Notes: generated by a model from the letters alone, not told the origin. A stretch of 64,000 nt of DNA from Caloranaerobacter sp. TR13 (GCF_001316435.1 NZ_JXLL01000001.1:248001-312000); one strand, 5' to 3'. Shown: positions 55,134 to 64,000, counted from the first letter of the stretch. Made by a program: numbers and translations.

Positions 55134-56544
55134 AGATATGAGTTATCAAGGTGTTATGTCTAGAAGAAATGAAATAATGAAAAAAGCTGTTGGTATTGAT
55201 TATGAACGTTTTGAAAGTAAAGGTATAGCATTTGATTATGAAAGAATGATGAGAGAAACAGGTTATAGCTTACAAGAAATACAAAAAATACAGAACGAAA
55301 CAGGAGTAGGAAATACACCGATATATGAATTGAAAAATTTAACAGCATTAGCTAGAAAATTAGCACCTAAAGGTAAGGGGGCTAGAATATTTATTAAAGA
55401 TGAAGCGTGTAATCCTTCTGGAAGTTTTAAAGCAAGGAGAGCTGCAACAAGTATTTATCATGCTAAGAAGTTAGGATACAAAGGAGTTATAGCAGCTACA
55501 AGTGGTAATTACGGTGCAGCAGTAGCTAGCCAAGCAGCAATGAAGGGACTTAAATGTATAATAGTTCAGGAGTGCTATGATTCAAGAGGGATTGGTCAAC
55601 CTGAGATTATAGAGAAAGCAAGAAAATGTGAAGCATATGGAGCTGAAGTCTTGCAGTTGACAGTAGGACCAGAATTATTTTATACCTTTTTAAAACTATT
55701 AGAGGAAACTGGTTATTTTAACGCATCATTATATACGCCATTTGGAATTGCAGGAGTAGAAACTTTAGGTTATGAATTAGCAATGCAATTTAGAGAGTTA
55801 GTAGGTAGAGACCCAGATGTTGTTGTAGCAACAAATGCAGGCGGTGGTAACTTAACAGGTACTGCTAGAGGACTTATAAAAGCTGGAGCTTATGATGTAA
55901 AAATAGTAGGAGCAAGCGTAAACTTAAAAGGACTTCATATGGCTAGTGATACACAATTTAATAGAAAATCCTTTACTACTGGACATACAGGATTTGGCAT
56001 ACCTTTTGCTACATGGCCTGATAGGTCAGATGTACCTAGATCTGCAGCGAGACCTTTGAGATATATGGATAGATATGTGACTGTAAATCAAGGAGAAGTG
56101 TTTTATATCACTGAAGCATTGGCACAATTGGAAGGATTAGAAAGGGGTCCTGCTGGGAACACATCTTTAGCTGCTGCTTTTGCATTAGCTCAAGAGCTAG
56201 ATGAAGACCAAATAATAGTAGCACAAGAAACTGAATATACAGGTGCTGGAAAACATATTCAACCTCAGTTGACATTTGCAAAACAGAATGGTGTAGATAT
56301 TATTATTGGCAATCCAGATGATGAAGTACCTGGAAAAAATATTATTTTACCAAGTCATCCAAGTCTAATAAAGGCTAGGGATTTAGATCTTGATAAAATT
56401 AAGAAATCGTATATTAAAAATTGTATTGAGACAACAAAAATTAATTATGTAACTAAAGAAGATATAGATTTCTTAGTAGAAGATACAAAATCAAATGAGG
56501 AATTTGTAAAACAAATTTTAAATGAATTAGGAGTTAAATACTAA
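55126..56544 (+). CDS. ortB: 2-amino-4-oxopentanoate thiolase, beta subunit
   Basis: A 472-residue PLP-dependent subunit (OrtB) of the same thiolase. The PLP lysine is K102 in NPSGSFKARRA; TSGNYGAAVASQAA and ATNAGGGNLTGTARG are the phosphate-binding regions, giving a fold related to threonine synthase. ATG 55126 follows GGCGGTGAAG and overlaps ortA by eight bases; the earlier frame start is inside ortA. Confidence 0.93.
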   Translation: MNRDMSYQGVMSRRNEIMKKAVGIDYERFESKGIAFDYERMMRETGYSLQEIQKIQNETGVGNTPIYELKNLTALARKLAPKGKGARIFIKDEACNPSGSFKARRAATSIYHAKKLGYKGVIAATSGNYGAAVASQAAMKGLKCIIVQECYDSRGIGQPEIIEKARKCEAYGAEVLQLTVGPELFYTFLKLLEETGYFNASLYTPFGIAGVETLGYELAMQFRELVGRDPDVVVATNAGGGNLTGTARGLIKAGAYDVKIVGASVNLKGLHMASDTQFNRKSFTTGHTGFGIPFATWPDRSDVPRSAARPLRYMDRYVTVNQGEVFYITEALAQLEGLERGPAGNTSLAAAFALAQELDEDQIIVAQETEYTGAGKHIQPQLTFAKQNGVDIIIGNPDDEVPGKNIILPSHPSLIKARDLDLDKIKKSYIKNCIETTKINYVTKEDIDFLVEDTKSNEEFVKQILNELGVKY

Positions 56545-56561
56545 TTATTGGAGGTGCATTT

Positions 56562-56927
56562 ATGAAAAGACCAGATGATTTTGAAACTAGAAGACAGCAT
56601 TTAAAAGATTTAACAGAAGAAGAATTAGAAAAAAGATTTTGGGAGTTAGCAGAGAAAATAGTCGATCCATTAATTGAGCTAGCATATAAGCATACTTCTC
56701 CTTCGATTGAAAGGGCAGTACTATTAAGAATGGGCTTTTCAAGTTTAGAAGCTAAAGCTATTGTTGAAGGAGCGGTTGATAGAGGATTATTAGGTAAAGG
56801 TGCAGGGCATTTAGTATATAGACTAGCTAAAGAAAAAGGTATGGATATCCGTGAAGCTGGTTTGAAACTTGCTGAAGGAGAAATGTGGGATGAAGTTGTT
56901 AGCATTTTTAGAGGAGGTGAGCGTTAA
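56562..56927 (+). CDS. oraS: D-ornithine 4,5-aminomutase, S subunit
   Basis: A 121-residue small subunit of the adenosylcobalamin- and PLP-dependent mutase that moves the C5 amino group of D-ornithine to C4. The family stretch is RPDDFETRRQHLKDLTEEELEKRFWELAEKIVDPL. ATTGGAGGTG precedes the ATG. It shares its last base with the oraE start, matching a strict stoichiometric complex. Confidence 0.95.
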   Translation: MKRPDDFETRRQHLKDLTEEELEKRFWELAEKIVDPLIELAYKHTSPSIERAVLLRMGFSSLEAKAIVEGAVDRGLLGKGAGHLVYRLAKEKGMDIREAGLKLAEGEMWDEVVSIFRGGER

Positions 56928-59155
56928 TGCAGTTAAAACCAAATGAAAAATTAAATATTGAAAACATCTTAAAAGATTTAGATAAATATAGACCGAAAAG
57001 AAGAGGCTGGACTTGGAGAAAGGGAACAGGACAAAAAAGAAAAATAGGTGAATTTGAGTATTATGATACTTCAGAACCTTTAAAACAGAGCCAACCACTG
57101 CCTGCTGCAAAAAGTTTTGATGAAATAGATCCACAGCCTGATAGTATTATAACAACAGAAATTGCATCTGGTAGATTTGAAGATGATATTAGACGTATGA
57201 GAATGGCAGCTTGGCATGGTGCTGATCATATAATGGTAATAAGAACTGCAGGACAGAGTCATTTTGATGGTCTTATCGAAGGTACTCCACAAGGTATTGG
57301 TGGTATACCTGTTACAAGAAAACAAGTTAGAGCACAAAGAAAAGCACTTGATATAATCGAAGAAGAAGTAGGAAGACCTATAAATTACCATTCATACGTA
57401 AGTGGAGTAGCTGGTCCAGAAATAGCTGTTATGTTCGCAGAAGAAGGGGTAAATGGTGCACATCAAGACCCTCAATATAATGTTCTTTACAGAAATATTA
57501 ACATGATTAGATCTTTCGTTGACGCAGCAGTTGCAAAAAGAGTGATGGTTTGGGCAGATATGGCACAGATAGATGGTGCTCATAATGCTAATGCAACAGC
57601 TATTAAAGCTTGGAAAGTTATGCCAGAGCTTATGGTTCAACATGCTATTAACTCAATGTTTTCAGTAAAAGTTGGAATGAAAAAAGAAAATATTTGTCTT
57701 TCAACAGTACCACCAACAGCACCACCAGCTCCTTGTATGAGATTGGATTTACCTTATGCAGTTGCTTTAAGAGAGTTGTTTAAAGAGTATAAAATGAGAG
57801 CACAAATGAATACAAAATATATGGAATCATCAACTAGAGAAGCAACTGTAACACATGTTTTAAACTTGCTTATTTCTAAATTAACAAGAGCTGATATACA
57901 ATCAACTATTACACCTGATGAAGGTAGAAATGTACCATGGCATATTTATAATATGGAAGCATGTGATACAGCTAAACAAGCTCTTATTGGTATGGATGGT
58001 CTTAAGGAAATGGTACAGCTTAGGAGACATGAAGGAGAACTAGCTAAAAAGGTTAGAGAATTAAAAGAGAGAGCAGTATTATTTATGGAAGAAATTTTAG
58101 AAGTTGGTGGATATTTTAAAGCTGTTGAATTAGGTTTCTTTGTAGATTCAGGATATTATCCAGAAAGAAACGGTGATGGTATAGTAAGAAAAATTGATGG
58201 AGGTATAGGTGCTGGTACAGTAGTTGAAAGAGAAGAAGATTATATGGCACCTGTGACAGCACATTTTGGATATAATAATATAGCTCAATATGATGAAAGT
58301 GCTGTAGATAATCCTTCAAAACTTATTGATGGATGTACATTTGAAAATCCAGACAAAATCATTTTTATAGATGAGTTGGATGAAAATGATAATGTATATA
58401 AGAGACTAGAAGAAACAAGAGAACTTAGAGAAACTAGTAAAATAAAACCTGAAATGGAATGGCAAGGTGATGGAATTATACAGATTACTCTATTCTTGCC
58501 AACCGAGGAGAGGGTTGCAGAAGTTGCTGCTGTCGAAATAGGAAAACGAATGGGACTAGAAGATGTTGAAGTTATTCATAAAGAAATCATGCAGTTAGCA
58601 GAAGGTACAAGAATAGAGTTAAAAGGTAGAGTTCCATTTACAATCGATACTAGCAAATTAGTTATTCCACCAAAACCAGAAGTAATGTCTGATGAAGAAA
58701 TAAGAGCTGAAATTGAAGCAAAGCCAATGAGAATTGTTGCAGCTACAGTAGGTCAAGATGAACACTCAGTAGGATTAAGAGAAATAATAGATATTAAGCA
58801 TGGTGGAATTGAAAAGTATGGTATTGAGTGTCATTACTTAGGAACATCTGTGCCTGTTGAGAAATTAGTAGATGCTGCTATAGAATTAGATGCAGATGCA
58901 ATATTAGCTTCAACAATTATCAGTCACGATGATGTGCATTATAAAAATATGAAAAAAATACATGAGCTTTGCATTGAAAAAGGAATTAGAGATAAGATTA
59001 TATTAATTTGTGGTGGAACTCAGGTTTCAAATGAACTAGCAGTAGAGCAAGGTGTTGATGCAGGGTTTGGTAGAGGAACTAAAGGTGTACACGTAGCTAC
59101 TTTCTTAGTAAAGAAACGTAGGGAAATGAAGGAGAAATTAGGAAATGAGAATTAA
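56927..59155 (+). CDS. oraE: D-ornithine 4,5-aminomutase, E subunit
   Basis: A 742-residue large subunit carrying both cofactors. A TIM-barrel PLP domain forms most of the protein. The C-terminal Rossmann B12 domain has the base-off motif DEHSVG (611-616, His613) and ICGGTQ. Lys624, eleven residues after His613, matches the PLP lysine K629 (with H618) of the C. sticklandii enzyme. GAGGAGGTGA precedes the ATG. It overlaps the next gene by eleven bases. Confidence 0.95.
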   Translation: MQLKPNEKLNIENILKDLDKYRPKRRGWTWRKGTGQKRKIGEFEYYDTSEPLKQSQPLPAAKSFDEIDPQPDSIITTEIASGRFEDDIRRMRMAAWHGADHIMVIRTAGQSHFDGLIEGTPQGIGGIPVTRKQVRAQRKALDIIEEEVGRPINYHSYVSGVAGPEIAVMFAEEGVNGAHQDPQYNVLYRNINMIRSFVDAAVAKRVMVWADMAQIDGAHNANATAIKAWKVMPELMVQHAINSMFSVKVGMKKENICLSTVPPTAPPAPCMRLDLPYAVALRELFKEYKMRAQMNTKYMESSTREATVTHVLNLLISKLTRADIQSTITPDEGRNVPWHIYNMEACDTAKQALIGMDGLKEMVQLRRHEGELAKKVRELKERAVLFMEEILEVGGYFKAVELGFFVDSGYYPERNGDGIVRKIDGGIGAGTVVEREEDYMAPVTAHFGYNNIAQYDESAVDNPSKLIDGCTFENPDKIIFIDELDENDNVYKRLEETRELRETSKIKPEMEWQGDGIIQITLFLPTEERVAEVAAVEIGKRMGLEDVEVIHKEIMQLAEGTRIELKGRVPFTIDTSKLVIPPKPEVMSDEEIRAEIEAKPMRIVAATVGQDEHSVGLREIIDIKHGGIEKYGIECHYLGTSVPVEKLVDAAIELDADAILASTIISHDDVHYKNMKKIHELCIEKGIRDKIILICGGTQVSNELAVEQGVDAGFGRGTKGVHVATFLVKKRREMKEKLGNEN

Positions 59156-60512
59156 TGTTTTAGTTGCGGAAATTGGAAGTACAACAACTGTAGTGAATGC
59201 ATTTGATGGAATATTTAGCTCCTGTCCAACTTTTGTTGGGCAGGGGCAAGCTCCAACAACTGTACTTGAAGGCGATGTTAATATTGGTTTAAAAGGAGCT
59301 ATTGAAAGTTTAAGAAAAAATATTGGGGCAAGTAAAATTGAATATGATGAATTGCTTGCTACTAGCAGTGCTGCAGGCGGTTTAAGAATGACTGTACACG
59401 GACTTGTCTATGATATGACTGTTAGAGCCGCTAAGGAAGCAGCTTTAGGTGCAGGTGCTAATATTCATCAGATTACTGCAGGTAGACTAAGAAAAAGTGA
59501 TTTAAAGAAATTAGTTGCAATTAGACCTAATATTATTCTATTAGCTGGAGGAGTAGATTACGGAGAGAGAGATACAGCACTATATAATGCGGAATTGATT
59601 GCAGAATTAGGTTTAGAAATACCTATTATTTATGCAGGTAATATAGAAAATCATGATGATATTAGATATATTTTCGAGGGTACTAATACGAGACTATATA
59701 TTGTTGAAAATGTATACCCTAAAATAGATCAACTTAATATAGAACCAACTAGAAGAGTTATTCAGAAAGTTTTTGAAGAACACATAACTAACGCTCCAGG
59801 AATGAGAAAAGTACGTGAAATGGTAACTGGTAACATTATTCCAACACCAGGTGCAGTAATGGTAGCTTCAAAGCTACTATATAATGAAATAGGAGATTTG
59901 ATAACTGTTGATGTTGGTGGTGCAACAACTGATGTTCATTCAGTAACAGAAGGTAGTGATGAAATAAATAGGATGCTAATAAGTCCAGAACCTTTAGCTA
60001 AGAGAACAGTTGAAGGAGACTTAGGCGTATATGTAAACATGAAGAATGTTATAGAAAGATTAGGTATAGATAAGTTGAGTGATAAGCTTGATGTAAATGA
60101 AGAAATTGTTTTAGATTTGATGAGTAACTATAAACCTATACCAGAAACAGAATTAGAAAAAAGATTTGTTGAAGAACTTACATTAGAGGCTGTTATAACT
60201 GCGGTAAAGAGACATTGTGGACGCTTTAGACATTTATATGGTCCAAATGGTAAAAAAACTATTGCTGAAGGAAAAGATTTAACAAATGTGAAATACATTA
60301 TTGGTACTGGAGGAGCATTGACTAGACTGCCAAATAGAGTTGAGATTTTAAAAAAGATTGCACTTAGTAATAAAGGTAATGAATTATTACCTACCAAAGA
60401 AGCTAAGATTTTAATAGATAATGATTATATTATGGCTTCATTAGGTGTATTGTCTAAAAAATATCCTGAAGCTGCAATTAAGTTATTGAAAGAAAGTTTA
60501 AACATTAATTAG
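59145..60512 (+). CDS. GlmL/MutL-family protein of the ornithine cluster (OrE)
   Basis: A 455-residue member of the GlmL/MutL family with an actin-like ATPase pattern (VAEIGSTTTVVNAF; VDVGGATTDVHSV; IIGTGGALTRLPN). Related proteins sit beside B12-dependent mutases and are thought to protect or reactivate them; direct evidence for this one is lacking. It is called OrE in the C. sticklandii cluster. The start overlaps oraE. A short hairpin follows the stop. Confidence 0.88.
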   Translation: MRINVLVAEIGSTTTVVNAFDGIFSSCPTFVGQGQAPTTVLEGDVNIGLKGAIESLRKNIGASKIEYDELLATSSAAGGLRMTVHGLVYDMTVRAAKEAALGAGANIHQITAGRLRKSDLKKLVAIRPNIILLAGGVDYGERDTALYNAELIAELGLEIPIIYAGNIENHDDIRYIFEGTNTRLYIVENVYPKIDQLNIEPTRRVIQKVFEEHITNAPGMRKVREMVTGNIIPTPGAVMVASKLLYNEIGDLITVDVGGATTDVHSVTEGSDEINRMLISPEPLAKRTVEGDLGVYVNMKNVIERLGIDKLSDKLDVNEEIVLDLMSNYKPIPETELEKRFVEELTLEAVITAVKRHCGRFRHLYGPNGKKTIAEGKDLTNVKYIIGTGGALTRLPNRVEILKKIALSNKGNELLPTKEAKILIDNDYIMASLGVLSKKYPEAAIKLLKESLNIN

Positions 60513-60532
60513 AGGGCATTGCCCTCATTTTA
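60512..60532 (+). terminator. Short terminator-like hairpin after orE
   Basis: GAGGGC (60512-60517) pairs with GCCCTC (60521-60526), loop ATT, followed by ATTTTATAAT. Weak T-run, so partial read-through into orR is possible. Confidence 0.6.
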
Positions 60533-60612
60533 TAATCCATAGGAAATTATATTCCATATAAAATTTTGGATAATTTCAAATATAATTTTCGTTTATGGAT
60601 TTCAACAAAATT
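60528..60612 (-). repeat. Palindromic repeat, copy B
   Basis: The inverse-orientation partner of 50726-50809. On the minus strand it reads AATTTTGTTGAAATCCAT..., then ends in the shared GGAATATAATTTCCTATGGA and ATTATAAAA. It fills most of the space between orE and orR, overlapping the end of the orE terminator-like hairpin. Confidence 0.75.
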
Positions 60613-60663
60613 TACCTTGATCTATCCAAACGAAGATTTTGTTTATTTGAAAGGAGGACTAAA

Positions 60664-61728
60664 ATGAGATACCCATGTGTAGAGATCTCATTGGATAAAA
60701 TTAAGCACAATACTGAAAAGCTTGTTGAATTATGTGAAAAAAATAAGATAAATGTAGCTGGTGTGACAAAAGTATTTTGTGGAGAACCAAAAATAGCAAA
60801 AATAATGGTAGATGGTGGAGTACAAATATTAGCCGATTCAAGAATAGAAAATTTGATTAAATTAAGAGAAATTGAAATTCCTAAAATGCTACTTAGACTT
60901 CCTATGATAAGCGAAGTAGATGATGTTGTAAGATATTCTGATATATCTCTGAACTCAGAGCTAAAAACAATAAAAGAATTATCAAAAAAAGCTGTAGAAT
61001 TAAATAAAAATCATAAAATAATTTTAATGATTGACTTAGGAGATTTGAGAGAAGGAATATTTGATGAAAAAGAAATATTTTCAGTAGTATCGGATATATT
61101 AAATCTAGACGGTATAAAATTAATAGGTATTGGTACAAACCTTACTTGTTATGGAGGAGTAATACCAAAATATGAGAATTTAAGTAGATTAGTTGAAATA
61201 AAAAAAGATATTGAAATGAAGTTTAATATAAAACTAGATATTATTTCAGGAGGGAACTCGAGTAGTTTATATTTGCTACAAACTGGTGAAATGCCAAAAG
61301 ATGTAAATCAATTAAGATTAGGTGAATCAATAGTTTTAGGCAGAGAAACAGCATTTGGCAAAAATATACATAATACTTATGATGACTGTTTCAAACTAAT
61401 TGTTGAGATTATAGAGGTTAAAGAAAAGCCTTCAGTTCCAATAGGAGAAATAGGTATGGATGCTTTTGGTAATAAGCCTTCCTTTGTTGATAGGGGTATA
61501 GTTAAGAGAGCTATTTGTGCAATAGGAAAGCAAGATATTGATTTGGGTGACATTATACCTTATGATAAAAATATTGAAATATTAGGTGCAAGTAGTGACC
61601 ATTTGATTTTAGATATTACAGAATGTGAGAATGATTACTATGTTGGAGATATTATAGAGTTTAAGCTAACTTATGGCGGCATATTGAAGGTTATGACGTC
61701 TGAGTATGTAAAAAAGATTTTTATATAA
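60664..61728 (+). CDS. orr: Ornithine racemase (alanine racemase family)
   Basis: A 354-residue fold-type III PLP racemase (OrR) that converts L-ornithine to D-ornithine, the substrate of OraS/OraE. The PLP lysine is K36 in GVTKVFCG; MIDLGDLREGIF, GIGTNLTCYGG and ISGGNSSSLYLL are family regions. ATG 60664 follows AAAGGAGG; the earlier frame start overlaps repeat copy B. It is separated from orE by a hairpin and the repeat. Confidence 0.92.
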   Translation: MRYPCVEISLDKIKHNTEKLVELCEKNKINVAGVTKVFCGEPKIAKIMVDGGVQILADSRIENLIKLREIEIPKMLLRLPMISEVDDVVRYSDISLNSELKTIKELSKKAVELNKNHKIILMIDLGDLREGIFDEKEIFSVVSDILNLDGIKLIGIGTNLTCYGGVIPKYENLSRLVEIKKDIEMKFNIKLDIISGGNSSSLYLLQTGEMPKDVNQLRLGESIVLGRETAFGKNIHNTYDDCFKLIVEIIEVKEKPSVPIGEIGMDAFGNKPSFVDRGIVKRAICAIGKQDIDLGDIIPYDKNIEILGASSDHLILDITECENDYYVGDIIEFKLTYGGILKVMTSEYVKKIFI

Positions 61729-61839
61729 TAAACATAGTATATGATATAGAACTTATGGTTGAACTTCTTAATGTAATGTGATAAATTAGTAATGAGATAG
61801 AAAACTTTGTGTTTTTATAATATTTTGATGATGTTAAGT

Positions 61840-61870
61840 AGGCTGCTGTTAAATAAGTAGCCTTTTATTA
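61840..61870 (+). terminator. Terminator after the ornithine cluster
   Basis: AGGCTGCT (61840-61847) pairs with AGTAGCCT (61856-61863), one wobble, followed by TTTATTATT. Confidence 0.7.
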
Positions 61871-61913
61871 TTCTTGATTTTACTTGTTTATTGAGGGAAT
61901 GCCTTAAAGGAGC

Positions 61914-61942
61914 TTGCTGGGTTAATGACTATTTTGTATAAT
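61914..61942 (+). promoter_or_regulatory. Sigma-A promoter of queDEC
   Basis: TTGCTG (61914-61919), a 17-base spacer and TATAAT (61937-61942), 29 bases before queD. The leader is too short for a preQ1 riboswitch. Confidence 0.7.
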
Positions 61943-61971
61943 GCAATAATAGATATGAAAGGAGAAATTTG

Positions 61972-62340
61972 ATGAATAGAACAATAGAAATAACAAAAAT
62001 ATTTACTTTTGATAGTGCACATAAACTAGAAGATTATGATGGAGAATGTAAATATTTACACGGTCATACTTATAAGCTTGAAATTACAATAAGAGGAGAA
62101 ATTGATAACAGGGGTATTGTAATTGATTTTAATGATTTAAAGGATATAGTAAAAGAGAGAGTTATTAATGTACTAGATCACAAATATTTAAATGAAGTAT
62201 TTGATTTTAATCCAACTTGTGAAAATATTTTACTTTGGATATTTAACGAAATCGATAATGCAATAAAAAATGATAAATGTTGCCTTAAAAAGGTTGTGCT
62301 CTGGGAGACACCAACAAGCTATGCAACTTTAGAAAGGTAG
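61972..62340 (+). CDS. queD: 6-carboxy-5,6,7,8-tetrahydropterin synthase QueD
   Basis: A 122-residue pterin-fold enzyme, first committed step after GTP cyclohydrolase in preQ0/queuosine synthesis. It has the zinc histidines (FDSAHKLEDYDGECKYLHGHTY) with catalytic Cys26 and His-Gly-His. ATG 61972 follows AAAGGAGAA; TTG 61969 is rejected. queE follows six bases later. folE and queF are not in the window. Confidence 0.94.
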   Translation: MNRTIEITKIFTFDSAHKLEDYDGECKYLHGHTYKLEITIRGEIDNRGIVIDFNDLKDIVKERVINVLDHKYLNEVFDFNPTCENILLWIFNEIDNAIKNDKCCLKKVVLWETPTSYATLER

Positions 62341-62346
62341 TTGTAT

Positions 62347-62979
62347 ATGTTAAGAGTAAATGAGATATTTTTAAGTATACAAGGAGAAGGTATTTCAACT
62401 GGGTTGCCTACTATTTTTATAAGGTTAACTGGATGTAACTTAAGATGCAGCTATTGTGATACAATTTATTCATATAATTATGGTAATCTTATGACTATTG
62501 AGCAAATAGTTGATAAAATTAAAAATTTTGATTATAAAAGAATATGTATAACTGGTGGAGAACCTTTGTTACAAAAGGATATTATAAAGTTATTAGAAAA
62601 ATTAGCTGATTATGAAGTAAATATAGAAACAAACGGTTCAGTAGATATAAGTAAATATAAGCTTATTAAGAAACATAGATTTACTATGGATATTAAAACT
62701 CCAACATCAAATGAACATAAGAAAATGAAATTGAACAATTTTAACTACCTAAGAGATAATGATGAGATAAAGTTTGTAATAGGGACTTGGGAGGACTACA
62801 ATTGGTGTAAAGAAATTATAAAAAAATACTATAAAAAAGGTATTATTACATTTTCACCAATCTATAATATGATTGAACCAAAAGAAATTGTAAGCTGGAT
62901 ATTACAAGACAGATTAGATGTTAGGTTTCAACTTCAATTACACAAAATCATATGGAACCCAGACGAAAGAGGAGTATAG
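62347..62979 (+). CDS. queE: 7-carboxy-7-deazaguanine synthase QueE
   Basis: A 210-residue radical-SAM enzyme that contracts the QueD product to 7-carboxy-7-deazaguanine. The cluster is C30-x3-C34-x2-C37 ([11 protein letters not shown]) after IQGEG; GGEPLL and the IETNG motif follow. ATG 62347 follows GAAAGGTAG. Length is short but standard for this subgroup. Confidence 0.93.
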   Translation: MLRVNEIFLSIQGEGISTGLPTIFIRLTGCNLRCSYCDTIYSYNYGNLMTIEQIVDKIKNFDYKRICITGGEPLLQKDIIKLLEKLADYEVNIETNGSVDISKYKLIKKHRFTMDIKTPTSNEHKKMKLNNFNYLRDNDEIKFVIGTWEDYNWCKEIIKKYYKKGIITFSPIYNMIEPKEIVSWILQDRLDVRFQLQLHKIIWNPDERGV

Positions 62980-62998
62980 GAATAAGGAGGATGTGAAT

Positions 62999-63658
62999 AT
63001 GAAAAAAGCAGTTATTTTGCTTTCAGGAGGTTTAGACAGTACTACTTGTATGGGAATTGCTCAGAAAGAAGGGTATGAATTATATCCTATTTCTTTTGAC
63101 TACAGACAAAGACATAGAAGAGAATTAGAAGCTGCAAAAAAGATAGCAGAGTATTATAATGTGAAAGAACACAAGATTATTTCATTAGATAATGTAGGTG
63201 GTAGTGCGCTTACAGATAAAAATATAGATGTACCTGAATATAAAGGGGATGGAGAAATTCCAGTTACTTATGTACCAGCTAGAAACATTTTGTTTTTGAG
63301 TTATGCTTTAGGTTATGCAGAAGTAATTGGTGCAGAAGCAATTTTTATAGGTGTGAGTTCTGTTGATTATAGTGGATACCCTGATTGTAGGCCAGAATTT
63401 ATAAAGGCTTTTCAAAATGTAGTTGATGTTGGTACAGCTGCAGGAGTTAAAGGTAAATCAATAAAGATAGTTGCTCCTCTTATAAATTTATCAAAAGCAG
63501 AAACAATAAAAATTGGTACAAAGTATGGTGTGCCGTATCATTTAACAACTAGTTGTTATAATGGAAAAGAAAAAGCATGTGGGGTATGTGATAGCTGTGT
63601 GTTGAGGCTAAAAGGTTTTGAAGAAGCTGGAATAGAAGACCCAATAGAATATATGTAG
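62999..63658 (+). CDS. queC: 7-cyano-7-deazaguanine synthase QueC
   Basis: A 219-residue ATP-dependent enzyme that makes preQ0 from 7-carboxy-7-deazaguanine. The PP-loop motif SGGLDST is at 9-15; [14 protein letters not shown] and [15 protein letters not shown] are family regions; the zinc site is [28 protein letters not shown] precedes ATG 62999, and the longer frame start in queE is rejected. Confidence 0.95.
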   Translation: MKKAVILLSGGLDSTTCMGIAQKEGYELYPISFDYRQRHRRELEAAKKIAEYYNVKEHKIISLDNVGGSALTDKNIDVPEYKGDGEIPVTYVPARNILFLSYALGYAEVIGAEAIFIGVSSVDYSGYPDCRPEFIKAFQNVVDVGTAAGVKGKSIKIVAPLINLSKAETIKIGTKYGVPYHLTTSCYNGKEKACGVCDSCVLRLKGFEEAGIEDPIEYM

Positions 63659-63719
63659 TATTAATTAAAAGTAATTATAAACTTTATTATTATTTAAAAT
63701 ATATTAAATAACAACTGTA

Positions 63720-63766
63720 CCTCTTTCATCATATATTGAATTATATAAAGATGAAAGGGGTTTTTT
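63720..63766 (+). terminator. Terminator-like hairpin holding the epimerase ribosome-binding site
   Basis: CCTCTTTCATC (63720-63730) pairs with GATGAAAGGGG (63750-63760), eleven base pairs with one wobble, followed by TTTTTT. The right arm carries AAAGGGG, the ribosome-binding site of the epimerase, whose ATG is only nine bases after the stem. Confidence 0.75.
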
Positions 63767-63768
63767 AT

Positions 63769-64000
63769 ATGATTTTAGTTACAGGTGCAGCAGGTTTTAT
63801 AGGTAGCAATTTATGTGAGTTATTATTAGAAAAAGGATATAAGGTTATAGGTATCGATAATTTTTACAACAATTATGAAAGATGGATTAAAGAATATAAT
63901 TTAAAATATTGCCTAGGAAATCCAAATTTTGTTTTTTTAGAATATAATATTTTAGAGCCAAATATAGTCAAACTTATAGAAGGTCTAAAAATTGACTGTA
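63769..64000 (+). CDS. NAD-dependent sugar-nucleotide epimerase/dehydratase, N-terminal part
   Basis: The first 77 codons of an extended short-chain dehydrogenase with TGAAGFIGSNLCELLLEKGY (the GxxGxxG NAD loop) and IDNFYNNYE, typical of UDP-glucose 4-epimerase or related enzymes. The gene runs off the window end, so the exact substrate cannot be judged. The start follows AAAGGGG, which is in the arm of a terminator-like hairpin. Confidence 0.85.
   Translation, partial: MILVTGAAGFIGSNLCELLLEKGYKVIGIDNFYNNYERWIKEYNLKYCLGNPNFVFLEYNILEPNIVKLIEGLKIDC

Noticed and set aside
50726-60612. Composite transposon bounded by the inverse repeats
   Set aside because: No transposase lies between the copies, and copy B lies between orE and orr rather than outside the cluster.
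61870-61971. preQ1 riboswitch before queD
   Set aside because: No preQ1-I or preQ1-II core could be aligned, and the predicted leader after the promoter is only about 20 bases.

Overview
The window reads as a chromosomal segment of a spore-forming, anaerobic, very AT-rich Firmicute of class Clostridia. The basis is a sigF-spoVA sporulation block, yunB and bofC-like genes, a SCIFF peptide with its radical-SAM maturase, a T-box in front of hisS-aspS, and a complete Stickland-type ornithine-degradation operon of the kind known from Clostridium sticklandii. I infer an amino-acid fermenter, perhaps of the Tissierellales or Peptostreptococcaceae; genus and species cannot be fixed from this sequence. 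No rRNA, tRNA, CRISPR array, transposase or prophage gene was recognised.

Layout. 1-6430: end of spoIIAB, sigF, then spoVAA-AB-AC-AD-AEb-AEa-AF with two extra small ORFs; spoVAA seems to start at a non-canonical AUA. 6448-9411 (minus): a class A penicillin-binding protein. 9596-15135: a hypothetical gene, yunB, hflX, a HEAT-repeat protein, DUF3189, Nudix, YigZ-family and CoA-binding proteins. 15159-17711: two half-size TSUP permease genes (minus), cysK and nadE. 17817-26875: yebC, an unknown gene, a bofC-like gene, ruvCAB, a DUF2905 gene, a SpoIID-domain gene, queA, tgt, yajC. 26980-29567: TIGR04086, SCIFF peptide, SCIFF maturase, gamma carbonic anhydrase. 29667-45680: secDF, aarF-like, lapA-like, recJ, apt, relA/spoT, dtd, an MBL hydrolase, a small ORF, hemZ, then T-box-hisS-aspS. 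45705-49761: a split permease operon with a 26-codon leader gene divergent from a Crp/Fnr regulator, then tcdA, an RseC-like gene, a CsoR-family repressor and a split ThrE exporter. 50854-61728: glyA, a sigma-54 activator and the ornithine operon ord-ortA-ortB-oraS-oraE-orE-orR. 61972-64000: queD-queE-queC and the start of a sugar-nucleotide epimerase.

How genes work together. OrR, OraS/OraE, Ord and OrtA/OrtB would convert L-ornithine via D-ornithine, 2,4-diaminopentanoate and 2-amino-4-oxopentanoate to acetyl-CoA and alanine. A near-consensus sigma-54 promoter lies before ord; two tandem 16-bp palindromes lie about 105-140 bp further up, and a third lies at the 5' end of the activator gene, suggesting activation plus autoregulation. 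queDEC, queA and tgt together cover much of queuosine tRNA modification. The spoVA genes import dipicolinic acid during sporulation.

The least expected structures are: the AUA start of spoVAA; hairpins that bury the ribosome-binding sites of yunB, nadE and the terminal epimerase; a Crp/Fnr-like palindrome centred near -41.5 of the split-permease promoter; an 84-85 bp palindromic repeat present twice in opposite orientation around glyA and the ornithine genes; and a perfect 14-bp hairpin inside hemZ.
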